Of a stretch of 27,780 nt of DNA, positions 7,877 through 15,668 are shown one piece after another. Position 1 is the stretch's first letter; every line of letters begins with the position of its first letter. The stretch lies in the NCBI GenBank assembly GCA_002327765.1, contig DCUH01000006.1, positions 177 through 27,956 of the forward strand, written 5' to 3'. The DNA is from a bacterium UBA2219. GTDB taxonomy: Bacteria; Desulfobacterota; Deferrimicrobia; Deferrimicrobiales; Deferrimicrobiaceae. Position numbers and translations under genes: made by a program. Below the pieces are notes generated by a model. The model was not told where the DNA came from. It saw only the letters and a program-made list of their open reading frames with translations, and ran no database searches.

Positions 7877-8845
7877 GTGAATACGTTCCGGTTCGCCACG
7901 TTCGCCGCCTGGTCGGTCCTGGCCCTCTTCGGCGCGGGCCCGGGCGCGATCCCCGCCTCGGGCGGCGAGCCGTTCCCCTCCCGGCAGCTCACCTACATCA
8001 TCTGCTTCGACCCGGGCGGGCAGTCCGACCGGGTGGCGCGACAGCAGCAGCCGCTGCTCGAGAAGGAGTTCGGGCAGAACGTCGTCATCGAGTACAAGAT
8101 CGGCGACGGCGGCGCCCACGGCTGGAGCGAGCTCGTGAAGAGCCGGCCGGACGGCCACACCTTCGCCGGCTTCAACATCCCCCACGTCATCCTGCAGCCG
8201 CTGCAGAAGGACGTGGGATACCGGACCGGGCAGATCAACCCCGTCGTCATCTTCCACTCGACCCCGCTGGCGCTGGCGGTGCCCGTCGACAGCCCGCACA
8301 AGACCCTCCGCGAGCTGATCGATTTCGCGAAGAGGAACCCCGGCGCGGTGACCATCGGCGGCTCGGGCTCCTTCTCCGGCTACCACATCGCCGTCCACAG
8401 GCTCCAGAGCCTGACCGGGACGCGGCTCACCTACGTCCCGTTCACCGGATCCGCCCCGCAGATGACCGCGTTCCTCGGAGGGCACCTCACCGCGATCATG
8501 GCGGCCTCCGACGACGTCACCCGGTTCCGGGACAAGATGCGCGTCCTCGGGTTCGCCACCGGGAAGCCCTTCTTCAAGTTCCCCCGGTACCCGACGTTCC
8601 GGAGCCAGGGGATCGACCTGGTCGAGGGCGTCGACCGCGGCGTCGCCGTCCCGCCGGATACTCCCCCCGACGCGCTCAGGAAGATCGAGTCGGCGTTCCT
8701 CTCCATCGTGAAGAGCCGGGAGTTTCGGGACGGGCAGATGAAGGACGGCTTCATCCCGCTGGCCATGGGGCACGAGGAATCGCTGGCTTACATGAATGAA
8801 AAGACCCGGGCCTACACCAAGATCGCGGCCGGCCTGAAGAAGTAG
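7877..8845 (+). CDS. tctC: Tripartite tricarboxylate transporter substrate-binding protein (TctC/Bug family)
   Basis: A 322-residue periplasmic binding protein starting at GTG 7877 with GGAGG seven bases upstream. A signal peptide covers residues ~1-30. The mature protein opens with the family motif (IICFDPGGQSDRVARQ at 41-56), and later shows the ligand-site region GGSGSFSGYH, the YVPFTGSAPQMTAFLGGHL stretch and the VAVPPDTPPDALRKIESAF segment typical of Bug proteins. These proteins bind small carboxylates and usually feed a TctA/TctB permease; no tctA or tctB is nearby, so it is an orphan that may sense rather than transport, or may use a permease elsewhere. It has its own promoter and runs into the LemA-DUF2207 gene seven bases later, so the two are likely co-transcribed. 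Confidence 0.93.
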   Translation: MNTFRFATFAAWSVLALFGAGPGAIPASGGEPFPSRQLTYIICFDPGGQSDRVARQQQPLLEKEFGQNVVIEYKIGDGGAHGWSELVKSRPDGHTFAGFNIPHVILQPLQKDVGYRTGQINPVVIFHSTPLALAVPVDSPHKTLRELIDFAKRNPGAVTIGGSGSFSGYHIAVHRLQSLTGTRLTYVPFTGSAPQMTAFLGGHLTAIMAASDDVTRFRDKMRVLGFATGKPFFKFPRYPTFRSQGIDLVEGVDRGVAVPPDTPPDALRKIESAFLSIVKSREFRDGQMKDGFIPLAMGHEESLAYMNEKTRAYTKIAAGLKK

Positions 8846-8852
8846 CGGCGCG

Positions 8853-11132
8853 ATGGAAAACGGATTCAGCGCCGCCGCGCCGCTCCTCGCAGCCGCAGCG
8901 GTCGCCGCCGTCTTCCTGGCGTGGCTCTACAACCGGCTCGTCCGGCTGCGCAACCTCTCCCGCGCCTCCTGGTCCGACATCGACGTCCTCCTCAAGAAAC
9001 GGCACGACCTGGTGGGAAACCTGGTCGAGGCCGTCAAGGGGTACGCGGGCTACGAGAAAGCCGTCCTCCGGGACGTCACCGAGGCCCGGACGCGCGCGAT
9101 GCGCGCGGAAGGGCCCGCCGAAAGGGGGAAGGAGGAGAACGCCCTGCGGGCGAAGGTCTCCTCCCTGGTCGCCGTCGCGGAGGGCTACCCCTACCTCAAG
9201 GCGAGCGAGAGCTACCTCCTGCTGCAGAAGCAGCTCGCCGGGATCGAGAACGACATCGAGTACGCCCGCCGCTACTACAACGCCGTCGTGCGGGACTACA
9301 ACACCGCGGCCGAGACCTTCCCGGCCAACCTGTTCGCCCGGCTCTTCGGATTCGGTCCGGCGGAGTTCTTCCAGCTCGACGCGCCCAGGGAGCGTGACCG
9401 GGCGGGCGTCCGGCTCTCCGCCCTGCTGCTTTTGGCCGCGCTCCTCTCCCCGTTCGCCGCGCGGGCGGAGGATTTCACCATCCGCTCCTTCCACGCGGCC
9501 ATCGAAGTCCGCAAGGACGCCTCCGTACAGATCGCGGAGACCATCGAGGTCTCCTTCCACCGGCCGCGGCACGGCATCTACCGCGATATCCCGACCCGCT
9601 ACGTCGACGAGCTCGGGAAGAAGACCGTGATGCCCGTCCGGGTCGATTCGGTGACGGACGCCTCCGGCGCCTCGTGGAAGAGCAAGGTCGAGCGGACGGG
9701 CGCCCTGGTCCGCGTGCGGATCGGCGACCCGGACCGGTTCGTGGAGGGGCGGCAGACGTACATCCTTTCGTACACGGTCGGGAACGCGGTCCTCTTCTTC
9801 CCGGACCACGACGAGCTGTACTGGAACGTGACCGGAAACGGGTGGGCCGCGCCGATCCTCTCGGCCTCCGCCTCCGTCGCCGTGACGGCGGGCGACCGGA
9901 CACTGGCGCCGAGGGATCTCTGCTACACGGGGCGGCGCGGCTCCCTCGAAAGCGCCTGCGAGGCGCAAGGAGCACGCAACGGGGCGGCGTGGCGAACCAC
10001 CCGCCCGCTCGGGCCCGGCGAGGGGCTGACGATCGTGCTCGGATGGGAAAAGGGGGCGGTGCGGCCGCCCTCCCGGATCGCGACCTTCCTCCGCCGGATC
10101 GACGTCGGCAGGACCTGGCCGCTCGGCGCGCCGCTCCTGACGCTTGGATACATGCTCGTCCTGTGGTTCCGCAAGGGGAAGGACCCCGCCACGGGTGACC
10201 CGCTCGTGGTCGCCTACGCCCCGCCGGAGGAGAACGGGAGGCCGCTGCTGCCCGCGGAGATCGGCGTCCTCATCGACGAGCGGCTCGACCCGAGGGACAT
10301 CTCCGCGTCGATCGTCGACCTGGCGGTGAAGGGGTACCTTTCGATCGAGGAGCGGAAGACGAAGGGGCTGCTCTTCGACAAGACGGATTACGTGCTCCGG
10401 AAGGCGAGGGACGCGGGGAAGGAGCTCCCCGCGTTCGAGCGGTTGATGCTGGAAAAGCTGTTCGAGGGGCGCGGCTCCGAGACGAAGGCCTCGGAGCTGA
10501 AGCTCTCCTTCTACAAGCACCTGGAGGCACTCTCTACCGGCGTGTTCGCCTCCCTGAAGGAGATGAAGTGCTTCGCGGCCCCGCCGGAGAAGGTCACGGG
10601 CCGGTACATCGGGATCGGGGTCCTCGTGCTGTTCGCCGGGATCTTCCTCGGTATCCTCCTCCGGGTGATCGCGGGGAGCGCCTTCGACTTCTTCGTCCCG
10701 GCCGCGTTCCTGTCCGGATTCGCGATCCTCGCCTTCGCCCCGTTCATGCCCGTCAAGACGACGAAAGGGGCGAGGCTGCTGGGCAGGGTGAAGGGATTCG
10801 AGGAGTTCCTGATGCGGGCGGAGAAGGACCGGCTGGAGCGGATGAGCGACGCGAACCTCTTCGAGAAGTACCTCCCCTACGCCATCGCCCTGGACGTCTC
10901 CGACCGGTGGGCCGGCGCGTTCGAGGGGATCTCCCAGGAGCCGCCGCGATGGTACGCCGGTGCCGGCGGCCCCGGTTCGTTCCGGCCGGCGTCCTTCAAC
11001 CGCTCGCTCGGCACGGCCCTCACCGGCATCTCGGGGGCGATGCACGCCGCCCCCAGGAGCGGCGGCAGCGGGTTCTCGGGAGGCGGCGGGTCCGGCGGCG
11101 GAGGCGGGGGCGGCGGCGGGGGGAGCTGGTGA
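8853..11132 (+). CDS. LemA-DUF2207 fusion membrane protein
   Basis: A 759-residue protein from ATG 8853. Residues 1-180 are a complete LemA protein: an N-terminal membrane helix (7-27), then helical bundle motifs RHDLVGNLVEAVKGYAGYE, IENDIEYARRYYNAVVRDYN and FPANLFARLFGF. It continues without a stop into a signal-peptide-like stretch (~185-206, LSALLLLAALLSPFAARA) and a full DUF2207 protein: an extracytoplasmic beta-domain starting EDFTIRSFHAAIEV, a membrane helix near 428-446, a helical cytoplasmic-type region, two membrane helices at ~585-635, and a Gly-rich tail ending GGSW. LemA and DUF2207 proteins are usually separate neighbouring genes; here they share one frame. No in-frame start with a ribosome site is seen at the join. 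Function of both families is poorly known; an envelope location is likely. Confidence 0.88.
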   Translation: MENGFSAAAPLLAAAAVAAVFLAWLYNRLVRLRNLSRASWSDIDVLLKKRHDLVGNLVEAVKGYAGYEKAVLRDVTEARTRAMRAEGPAERGKEENALRAKVSSLVAVAEGYPYLKASESYLLLQKQLAGIENDIEYARRYYNAVVRDYNTAAETFPANLFARLFGFGPAEFFQLDAPRERDRAGVRLSALLLLAALLSPFAARAEDFTIRSFHAAIEVRKDASVQIAETIEVSFHRPRHGIYRDIPTRYVDELGKKTVMPVRVDSVTDASGASWKSKVERTGALVRVRIGDPDRFVEGRQTYILSYTVGNAVLFFPDHDELYWNVTGNGWAAPILSASASVAVTAGDRTLAPRDLCYTGRRGSLESACEAQGARNGAAWRTTRPLGPGEGLTIVLGWEKGAVRPPSRIATFLRRIDVGRTWPLGAPLLTLGYMLVLWFRKGKDPATGDPLVVAYAPPEENGRPLLPAEIGVLIDERLDPRDISASIVDLAVKGYLSIEERKTKGLLFDKTDYVLRKARDAGKELPAFERLMLEKLFEGRGSETKASELKLSFYKHLEALSTGVFASLKEMKCFAAPPEKVTGRYIGIGVLVLFAGIFLGILLRVIAGSAFDFFVPAAFLSGFAILAFAPFMPVKTTKGARLLGRVKGFEEFLMRAEKDRLERMSDANLFEKYLPYAIALDVSDRWAGAFEGISQEPPRWYAGAGGPGSFRPASFNRSLGTALTGISGAMHAAPRSGGSGFSGGGGSGGGGGGGGGGSW

Positions 11133-11140
11133 CCCGGGGC

Positions 11141-11932
11141 CTAGACCCGGATCCCTTCCCCGCTTCTCAGGAAACCGATGTTGTCGTGCCCCAGCGCGTG
11201 GATCTCCGACTCGATCTCCTGCTCGAACTGCGGCTTCAGGTGCATGACGTAGATCTTCGCCGGCGGCGGGGACATCTTCGCGATCTCCTTGCCGAGCAGG
11301 TTCGGCGTGAGGTGGCCGCTAGCCAGCGCGAGCTTCTCCAGGCGGTTGGGGAAAGATGCCTCCGTGATCAGCGCCTTGACGTCATGGGCCGCCATCCTCT
11401 TCCAGAAGCGCACGGTCGGCCCCGTGTCGCCCGTGTAGGCGACCGACCCCCCGTCCCGGTCCTCCACGATGTAGCCGTACGCCGCGACGGCGTGCGTGAC
11501 CTTCTCCATCGCGACCCGGTACCCCTCGACACGGCACGACCGGGTTGTGGAAAGCGCCTTGTACCGCAGCGCAGGCTTCGAGGCGGACGGGATCTTCGTG
11601 AAGTCCGGCCAGATCCTCCCGTTGAAGACGTGCCTCCGCAGGTCGCCCAGGACCTCCTTCCCGCCCATGACGGTGATGGTGGTCCCGGATCCCCGGCTCA
11701 CCAGATTGTCCAGCAGGAACGGGATCCCCTTGATGTGGTCGAGATGCGCGTGGGTGAGGAGGATGCAGCGCAAGGCCCGCTCTTCCCGGATGTTCAGCGC
11801 CTTGGCGACGGTCCCGGCGTCGAGCAGCAGCTTCCCGTCGACGAGGAACGCGGGGCTGTTGTGGCCGGGCACCTCGGAGCCCGCGGCGCCCAGCACCTTG
11901 ATCATCATCCGGCGGATACCCCCTTCCGACAT
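11141..11932 (-). CDS. Metallo-beta-lactamase-fold hydrolase, class II cyclic-nucleotide phosphodiesterase-like
   Basis: A 263-residue protein. ATG 11932 gives the longest form; ATG 11908 (residue 9) or 11905 fits the family start (MxIKVLGAAGSE) equally well, and neither has a strong ribosome site. The zinc motif HAHLDH is at 61-66, followed by the GDTG motif (~168-171) and later His motifs (GHLTPN, YVMHLKPQ). The opening GAAGSEVPGHNSPAFLVDGKLLLDAG and overall order match class II 3',5'-cyclic-nucleotide phosphodiesterases (CpdP/PDE1 type), which hydrolyse cAMP to AMP. Other MBL-fold enzymes such as RNase Z-like nucleases remain possible. It faces the LemA-DUF2207 gene end-to-end (8-base gap) and is divergent from the operon carrying an adenylate cyclase and a cyclic-nucleotide-binding channel, which supports the phosphodiesterase reading. 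Confidence 0.82.
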   Translation of the reverse strand: MSEGGIRRMMIKVLGAAGSEVPGHNSPAFLVDGKLLLDAGTVAKALNIREERALRCILLTHAHLDHIKGIPFLLDNLVSRGSGTTITVMGGKEVLGDLRRHVFNGRIWPDFTKIPSASKPALRYKALSTTRSCRVEGYRVAMEKVTHAVAAYGYIVEDRDGGSVAYTGDTGPTVRFWKRMAAHDVKALITEASFPNRLEKLALASGHLTPNLLGKEIAKMSPPPAKIYVMHLKPQFEQEIESEIHALGHDNIGFLRSGEGIRV

Positions 11933-12053
11933 TAGAGCCCCCGGGAGGGGCGGAGGTCAAGCCGGCGCGAAGCTTCTGGACTTGCGCCCCCCCGGGCGGA
12001 TAAATTGATATTTCAGGCTTTGAATTTCGTACCGGAAGAAGGAGAAGCCAGAG

Positions 12054-12548
12054 ATGAAAGCGCGCATCGCCCTGCCCTTCCTCCTCCTCGCCTTTCTGCT
12101 GGCGTTCGCGGCCCCGGGAAGCGCCGGGAAGATGATGAGCGTGCAGGTCAGGAAAGGGGACGTGAGGGCGACCCCCAACTTCCTCGGGAAGATCGTGGGA
12201 ACCATGGCCTACGGGGACCGGGTCGAGGTGCTCGAGACCCGGCAGGGATGGATGCGAGTCGGCCCGGCGGGCCGGAGCGCCGGCGGGTGGATGCACTCCT
12301 CCGCGCTGAGCGCGAAGCGGATCGTCCTTTCGGCCGGCGCGAAGGACGTGCAGGCCGCCGCCTCCGGCGGGGAGCTGGCGCTCGCCGGCAAGGGGTTCAA
12401 CGCGGACGTGGAGGCCGAGTTCAAGGCCCGCAACCGGAACCTCGACTTCTCCGTGATCGACCGGATGCAGGCCGCGGAGGTCCCGCAGGACAAGATCGCC
12501 CTGTTCCTCAAAGAAGGCGGGCTGGCCGCCGGGGGAGGCGCCCGATGA
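12054..12548 (+). CDS. Exported SH3b-domain protein
   Basis: A 164-residue protein from ATG 12054 behind AAGGAG. Signal peptide MKARIALPFLLLAFLLAFAAPGSA (cleavage ~24). Residues ~28-90 form a bacterial SH3 domain: VQVRKGDVRATPNFLGKIVGTMAYGDRVEVLETRQGWMRV, then GGWMHSSAL. The remaining helical segment (~95-160) is hydrophilic and lacks known motifs. SH3b domains in periplasmic proteins commonly bind cell-wall peptides. Its stop overlaps the start of the M48 protease gene by four bases (ATGA), which implies translational coupling, and it is the first gene of the eight-gene plus-strand block. It may guide the protease to the wall or act as a sensor; both are inference. Confidence 0.88.
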   Translation: MKARIALPFLLLAFLLAFAAPGSAGKMMSVQVRKGDVRATPNFLGKIVGTMAYGDRVEVLETRQGWMRVGPAGRSAGGWMHSSALSAKRIVLSAGAKDVQAAASGGELALAGKGFNADVEAEFKARNRNLDFSVIDRMQAAEVPQDKIALFLKEGGLAAGGGAR

Positions 12549-13468
12549 GAAGCCGGCCCGGCACGACGGCGGCGCGGCTGCTCCTGGCCGCCGCCCTTGC
12601 GATCGCCTGCGGATGCGCGGCGCTCGACGAGGTGGCCAAGGTCGGCACCTCCGTGGCCGAATCCCAGGGAAAGATCTCGAAGGAACAGGCGCAGTCGATC
12701 ACCCGGAGCACGGGGGCGCTCGCGAAGGCGGCGGAGGACTTCACCCCGGAGCAGGAATACTACGTCGGCCGGTCCGTCGGGGCGGTCATCGCCAACCGGT
12801 ACAGGCCGTACAGGAACGACCAGGTCAACGACTACATCAACCTGCTCGGCCAGGCGCTGGCGCAGGCCTCCGACCGGCCGGAAACATTCGGCGGCTACCA
12901 TTTCCTGGTCCTCGACTCGGACGAGATCAACGCCTTCGCAACCCCCGGGGGGCTGATCTTCGTCTCCCGCGGCATGCTGCGCTGCTGCGACGGCGAGGAC
13001 GCGGTCGCCGCGGTGCTCGCGCACGAGATCGCGCACGTCCAGCTCCGGCACGGCATCCAGTCGATCGAGCAGAGCCGGAAGACCGAGGCGCTGAAAGTGC
13101 TGGCGGTCGAGGGCACCAAGACGTTCGGCCGGAAGGAGCTCGCCGACCTGACGAAGACGTTCGAGGACTCCATCGGCGACATCACCTCCACCCTGATCAA
13201 CAACGGGTATTCCCGGGCCTTCGAGCGGGAGGCCGACGCCGCCGCCGTGGAGATCCTCTCCCGCGTGGGGTACGACCCGAACGCCCTGTCCGCGATGCTG
13301 CGCGAAATGGGGAAGCGGCTCAAGCCCGGGGGCCTCGATTTCGCGAAGACGCACCCTTCCCCCGCCAGCCGGATCGAGGAGATCTCTTCGCTGGGCCTGA
13401 GAGGCCCGTCCTCCCCCGCCCCTCCCGCCCGGCAGGCGCGGTTCCGGAAGGCGCTGGGGGGCGTCTGA
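12545..13468 (+). CDS. M48-family metalloprotease, probable lipoprotein
   Basis: A 307-residue protein from ATG 12545. The N-terminus is a lipoprotein-like signal with Cys at 22 and 24 (ALAIACGCA). The M48 peptidase domain covers ~70-280: zinc motif HEIAH at 160-164 within VLAHEIAHVQLRHG, preceded by the substrate-strand NAFATPGGLIFVSRGML, and the third ligand E227 in FEREADAAAVE. HPSPASRIEEI near the C-terminus is also typical (HTHPP-like motif). It resembles BepA/YcaL/LoiP outer-membrane quality-control proteases. It would act at the inner face of the outer membrane, cleaving misfolded envelope proteins. It overlaps the SH3 gene by four bases and is followed after seven bases by the CHASE2 cyclase gene. 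Confidence 0.93.
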   Translation: MRSRPGTTAARLLLAAALAIACGCAALDEVAKVGTSVAESQGKISKEQAQSITRSTGALAKAAEDFTPEQEYYVGRSVGAVIANRYRPYRNDQVNDYINLLGQALAQASDRPETFGGYHFLVLDSDEINAFATPGGLIFVSRGMLRCCDGEDAVAAVLAHEIAHVQLRHGIQSIEQSRKTEALKVLAVEGTKTFGRKELADLTKTFEDSIGDITSTLINNGYSRAFEREADAAAVEILSRVGYDPNALSAMLREMGKRLKPGGLDFAKTHPSPASRIEEISSLGLRGPSSPAPPARQARFRKALGGV

Positions 13469-13475
13469 CGGGAAC

Positions 13476-15626
13476 ATGAACCTCTCCCCGGCCGGCAGGA
13501 AGGCGCTCGCGGGGGCCGCGACGGCCGCCGCCGCGACGGCCTTCTCGTTCCTCCTGTGGGGCGCCGGCGCCTTCGACCGGTGGGAGCTGCGCACCTGGGA
13601 CTGGCGGGCGACATTATTGGCCCGCCCGGCCCCCGCCACCGACAACGTCCGGCTCGTCCTGCTCGACCAGCAGAGCCTCGACTGGGCGCAGAGGGAAAAC
13701 GGGCTGTCCTGGCCGTGGCCCCGCGAAGTCTACGCCGCGATCATCGGCCACCTCCGCCGGGCCGGCGCCAAGAGCATCTCCTTCGACGTCCTCTACACGG
13801 AGCCCTCCGCGTACGGCGTGGCCGACGACGACGCGCTGGCGGAGGCCATGGCGGGCGGAGGCGAATTCGTCGCGGCACTTTTCCTCGGGGAGAAGTCCGG
13901 CAGCGTCGTCTCGTGGCCCGCCGGCTATCCCGCCGTCCTTCCCGAGATCCGGGGTCTCGACCGCTGGCTTTCCGCGGGCGGGGGGCGCGGCGGCGTCGCC
14001 GCGGCGGGCGGGCTGTTTCCCGTCCCGGAGATCGCCTCCCGCGCCGCGTTCCTCGCGGACGTCCAGCACAACCCCGACGCCGACGGGGTCTACCGGCGCA
14101 CCCGCCTGTTCCGGGTCTTCGACGGGAAGACGGTCCCCTCCCTCGCCCTGGCGGCCTTCATGGCCGCCTCCCCCGAGACCCCCATGGAAATCGGGGAAGG
14201 AAGGCTGACCGTCGCCGGGCGAACGATCCCCATCGACGGGGAAGGCTACGCGATCCTGCGCTTCCGGGGCCCGTCCGGCGCGGCGTACCGGCATTACAGC
14301 GCGGCCGCCGTGATCCAGTCGGAGCTGCGGGTCCAGGCGGGCGAGGAGCCGGTCATCAAGGACCCGGACGCGTTCCGCGGGCGCCACGTCATCTTCGGGT
14401 TCAGCGCGCCGGGGCTCTACGACCTGCGGCCGGCGCCCGTCGGCGGCGTGTTCCCGGGCTCCGAGATCCACGCGACGGCGCTCGACAACCTGCTTTCGGG
14501 CGATTTCCTGCGCGAGGCAGGGACGGCCGCCGCGCTGGCCTGCGCGTTCCTGCTGGCGCTCCTGTCGGCCGTCGCGGTCGTCTTCTCCCGGAAGGCGTGG
14601 CACAGCCTGCTCCTCTTCTCGGCCTTCCTCCCGCTGCCCGCGCTCCTGTGCCTGCTCGCCTACTCGCGCGGATGGTGGCTCCCGCTGGTAGTCCAGGAGG
14701 CCGCGGTCTCCCTTTCGCTCCTTGGGAGCCTTGCGGTCAACTACGCGACTGAAGGGGCGCAGAAGCGGTTCATCAAGGGGGCGTTCCGGCAGTACTTGAG
14801 CCCCGCGGTCATCGACCAGCTCATCGAGCACCCCGAGCGGCTGAAACTGGGCGGAGAGCGGCGCACCCTGTCGATCTTCTTCTCCGATCTCGAGGGGTTC
14901 ACCGGCTTCTCGGAGGGGCTCACCCCCGAAGAGTTGACCGCCCTGCTCAACGACTACCTGTCGGCGATGACCGACATCCTCCAGGAAGAGGGAGGGACCG
15001 TCGACAAGTACATCGGCGACGCCATCGTCGCCTTCTGGAACGCGCCCCTCGACCAGCCCGACCATGCCGCGCGGGCGGCCCGGGCGGCGCTGCGCTGCCA
15101 GGAAAAGCTCGCGGAGATGCGCCCCCTCCTCCGGAAGCGGATCGGGAGGGAGCTGCGCATGCGGATCGGCCTCAACACGGGGCCCGCCGTCGTCGGCAAC
15201 ATGGGGTCCCGCAACCGCTTCAATTACACGGTCCTGGGGGATGCCGTGAACCTCGCCTCCCGGCTCGAGGGGATCAACAAGCAGTTCGGGACGTACGTCC
15301 TGGCGTCGGAAGCGCTGCGCAACGCCCTGCCGGAGGGGTTCCCGGCGCGGGAGATCTCGCGCGTCGCCGTCGTGGGGAGGAGGGAGCCGGTCCGGGTTTT
15401 CGAGCTGGTCCCGGCGGAAGATCTCTCCACCAGGGAGAAGGAGCTTTCGGCCTTCGCCCGGGGGCTGTCCGCGTTCGCCGCGGGCGATTTCCCCGCGGCC
15501 CTCGAGGCGTTCCTCCACGCGGCGGAAGCCGACCCGCCCTCGGCCGCCTACGCGAATAAGTGCCGGGAGCTGATCGAGCGCCCGCCGCAGCGGTGGGACG
15601 GCGTCTGGGTGATGACGGAGAAGTAG
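13476..15626 (+). CDS. CHASE2-domain class III adenylate cyclase
   Basis: A 716-residue membrane protein from ATG 13476. One membrane helix (~10-30) precedes a large extracytoplasmic CHASE2 sensor (~35-345, with WPWPREVYAAIIGHLRRAGAKSI-type core), then three membrane helices (~348-371, 376-396, 402-422). The cytoplasmic class III cyclase domain (~455-645) has all catalytic residues: metal ligands D471 (FFSDLEGFT) and D515 (KYIGDAI), base-specifying K511 and T585 (K/T pair of class IIIb adenylate cyclases), and N592 and R596 (GDAVNLASRLEG). It should make cAMP from ATP. The last ~60 residues look like one TPR-type helical hairpin. The gene follows the M48 protease after seven bases and precedes a channel with a cyclic-nucleotide-binding domain, so that channel is the obvious candidate target. 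The CHASE2 ligand is unknown. Confidence 0.95.
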   Translation: MNLSPAGRKALAGAATAAAATAFSFLLWGAGAFDRWELRTWDWRATLLARPAPATDNVRLVLLDQQSLDWAQRENGLSWPWPREVYAAIIGHLRRAGAKSISFDVLYTEPSAYGVADDDALAEAMAGGGEFVAALFLGEKSGSVVSWPAGYPAVLPEIRGLDRWLSAGGGRGGVAAAGGLFPVPEIASRAAFLADVQHNPDADGVYRRTRLFRVFDGKTVPSLALAAFMAASPETPMEIGEGRLTVAGRTIPIDGEGYAILRFRGPSGAAYRHYSAAAVIQSELRVQAGEEPVIKDPDAFRGRHVIFGFSAPGLYDLRPAPVGGVFPGSEIHATALDNLLSGDFLREAGTAAALACAFLLALLSAVAVVFSRKAWHSLLLFSAFLPLPALLCLLAYSRGWWLPLVVQEAAVSLSLLGSLAVNYATEGAQKRFIKGAFRQYLSPAVIDQLIEHPERLKLGGERRTLSIFFSDLEGFTGFSEGLTPEELTALLNDYLSAMTDILQEEGGTVDKYIGDAIVAFWNAPLDQPDHAARAARAALRCQEKLAEMRPLLRKRIGRELRMRIGLNTGPAVVGNMGSRNRFNYTVLGDAVNLASRLEGINKQFGTYVLASEALRNALPEGFPAREISRVAVVGRREPVRVFELVPAEDLSTREKELSAFARGLSAFAAGDFPAALEAFLHAAEADPPSAAYANKCRELIERPPQRWDGVWVMTEK

Positions 15627-15632
15627 CCCCGA

Positions 15633-15661
15633 TTGACGTTGCCCCCCCGCGCGGATATCTT
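15633..15661 (+). promoter_or_regulatory. Possible internal promoter before the channel gene
   Basis: TTGACG at 15633-15638 and TATCTT at 15656-15661 are 17 bases apart. Predicted transcription start (~15668) falls on the channel's ATG at 15669, which would give a leaderless message. The alternative is that the TTG at 15633 is the true start codon, making these bases coding. Confidence 0.35.
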
Positions 15662-15668
15662 TACAGAT

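Noticed and set aside
8751..11045. 764-codon minus-strand frame opposite the LemA-DUF2207 gene
   Set aside because: Antisense shadow with no recognisable domain or ribosome site.
11080..11132. Simple repeat of GGC/GGG triplets
   Set aside because: It encodes the Gly-rich tail normally found at the end of DUF2207 proteins.
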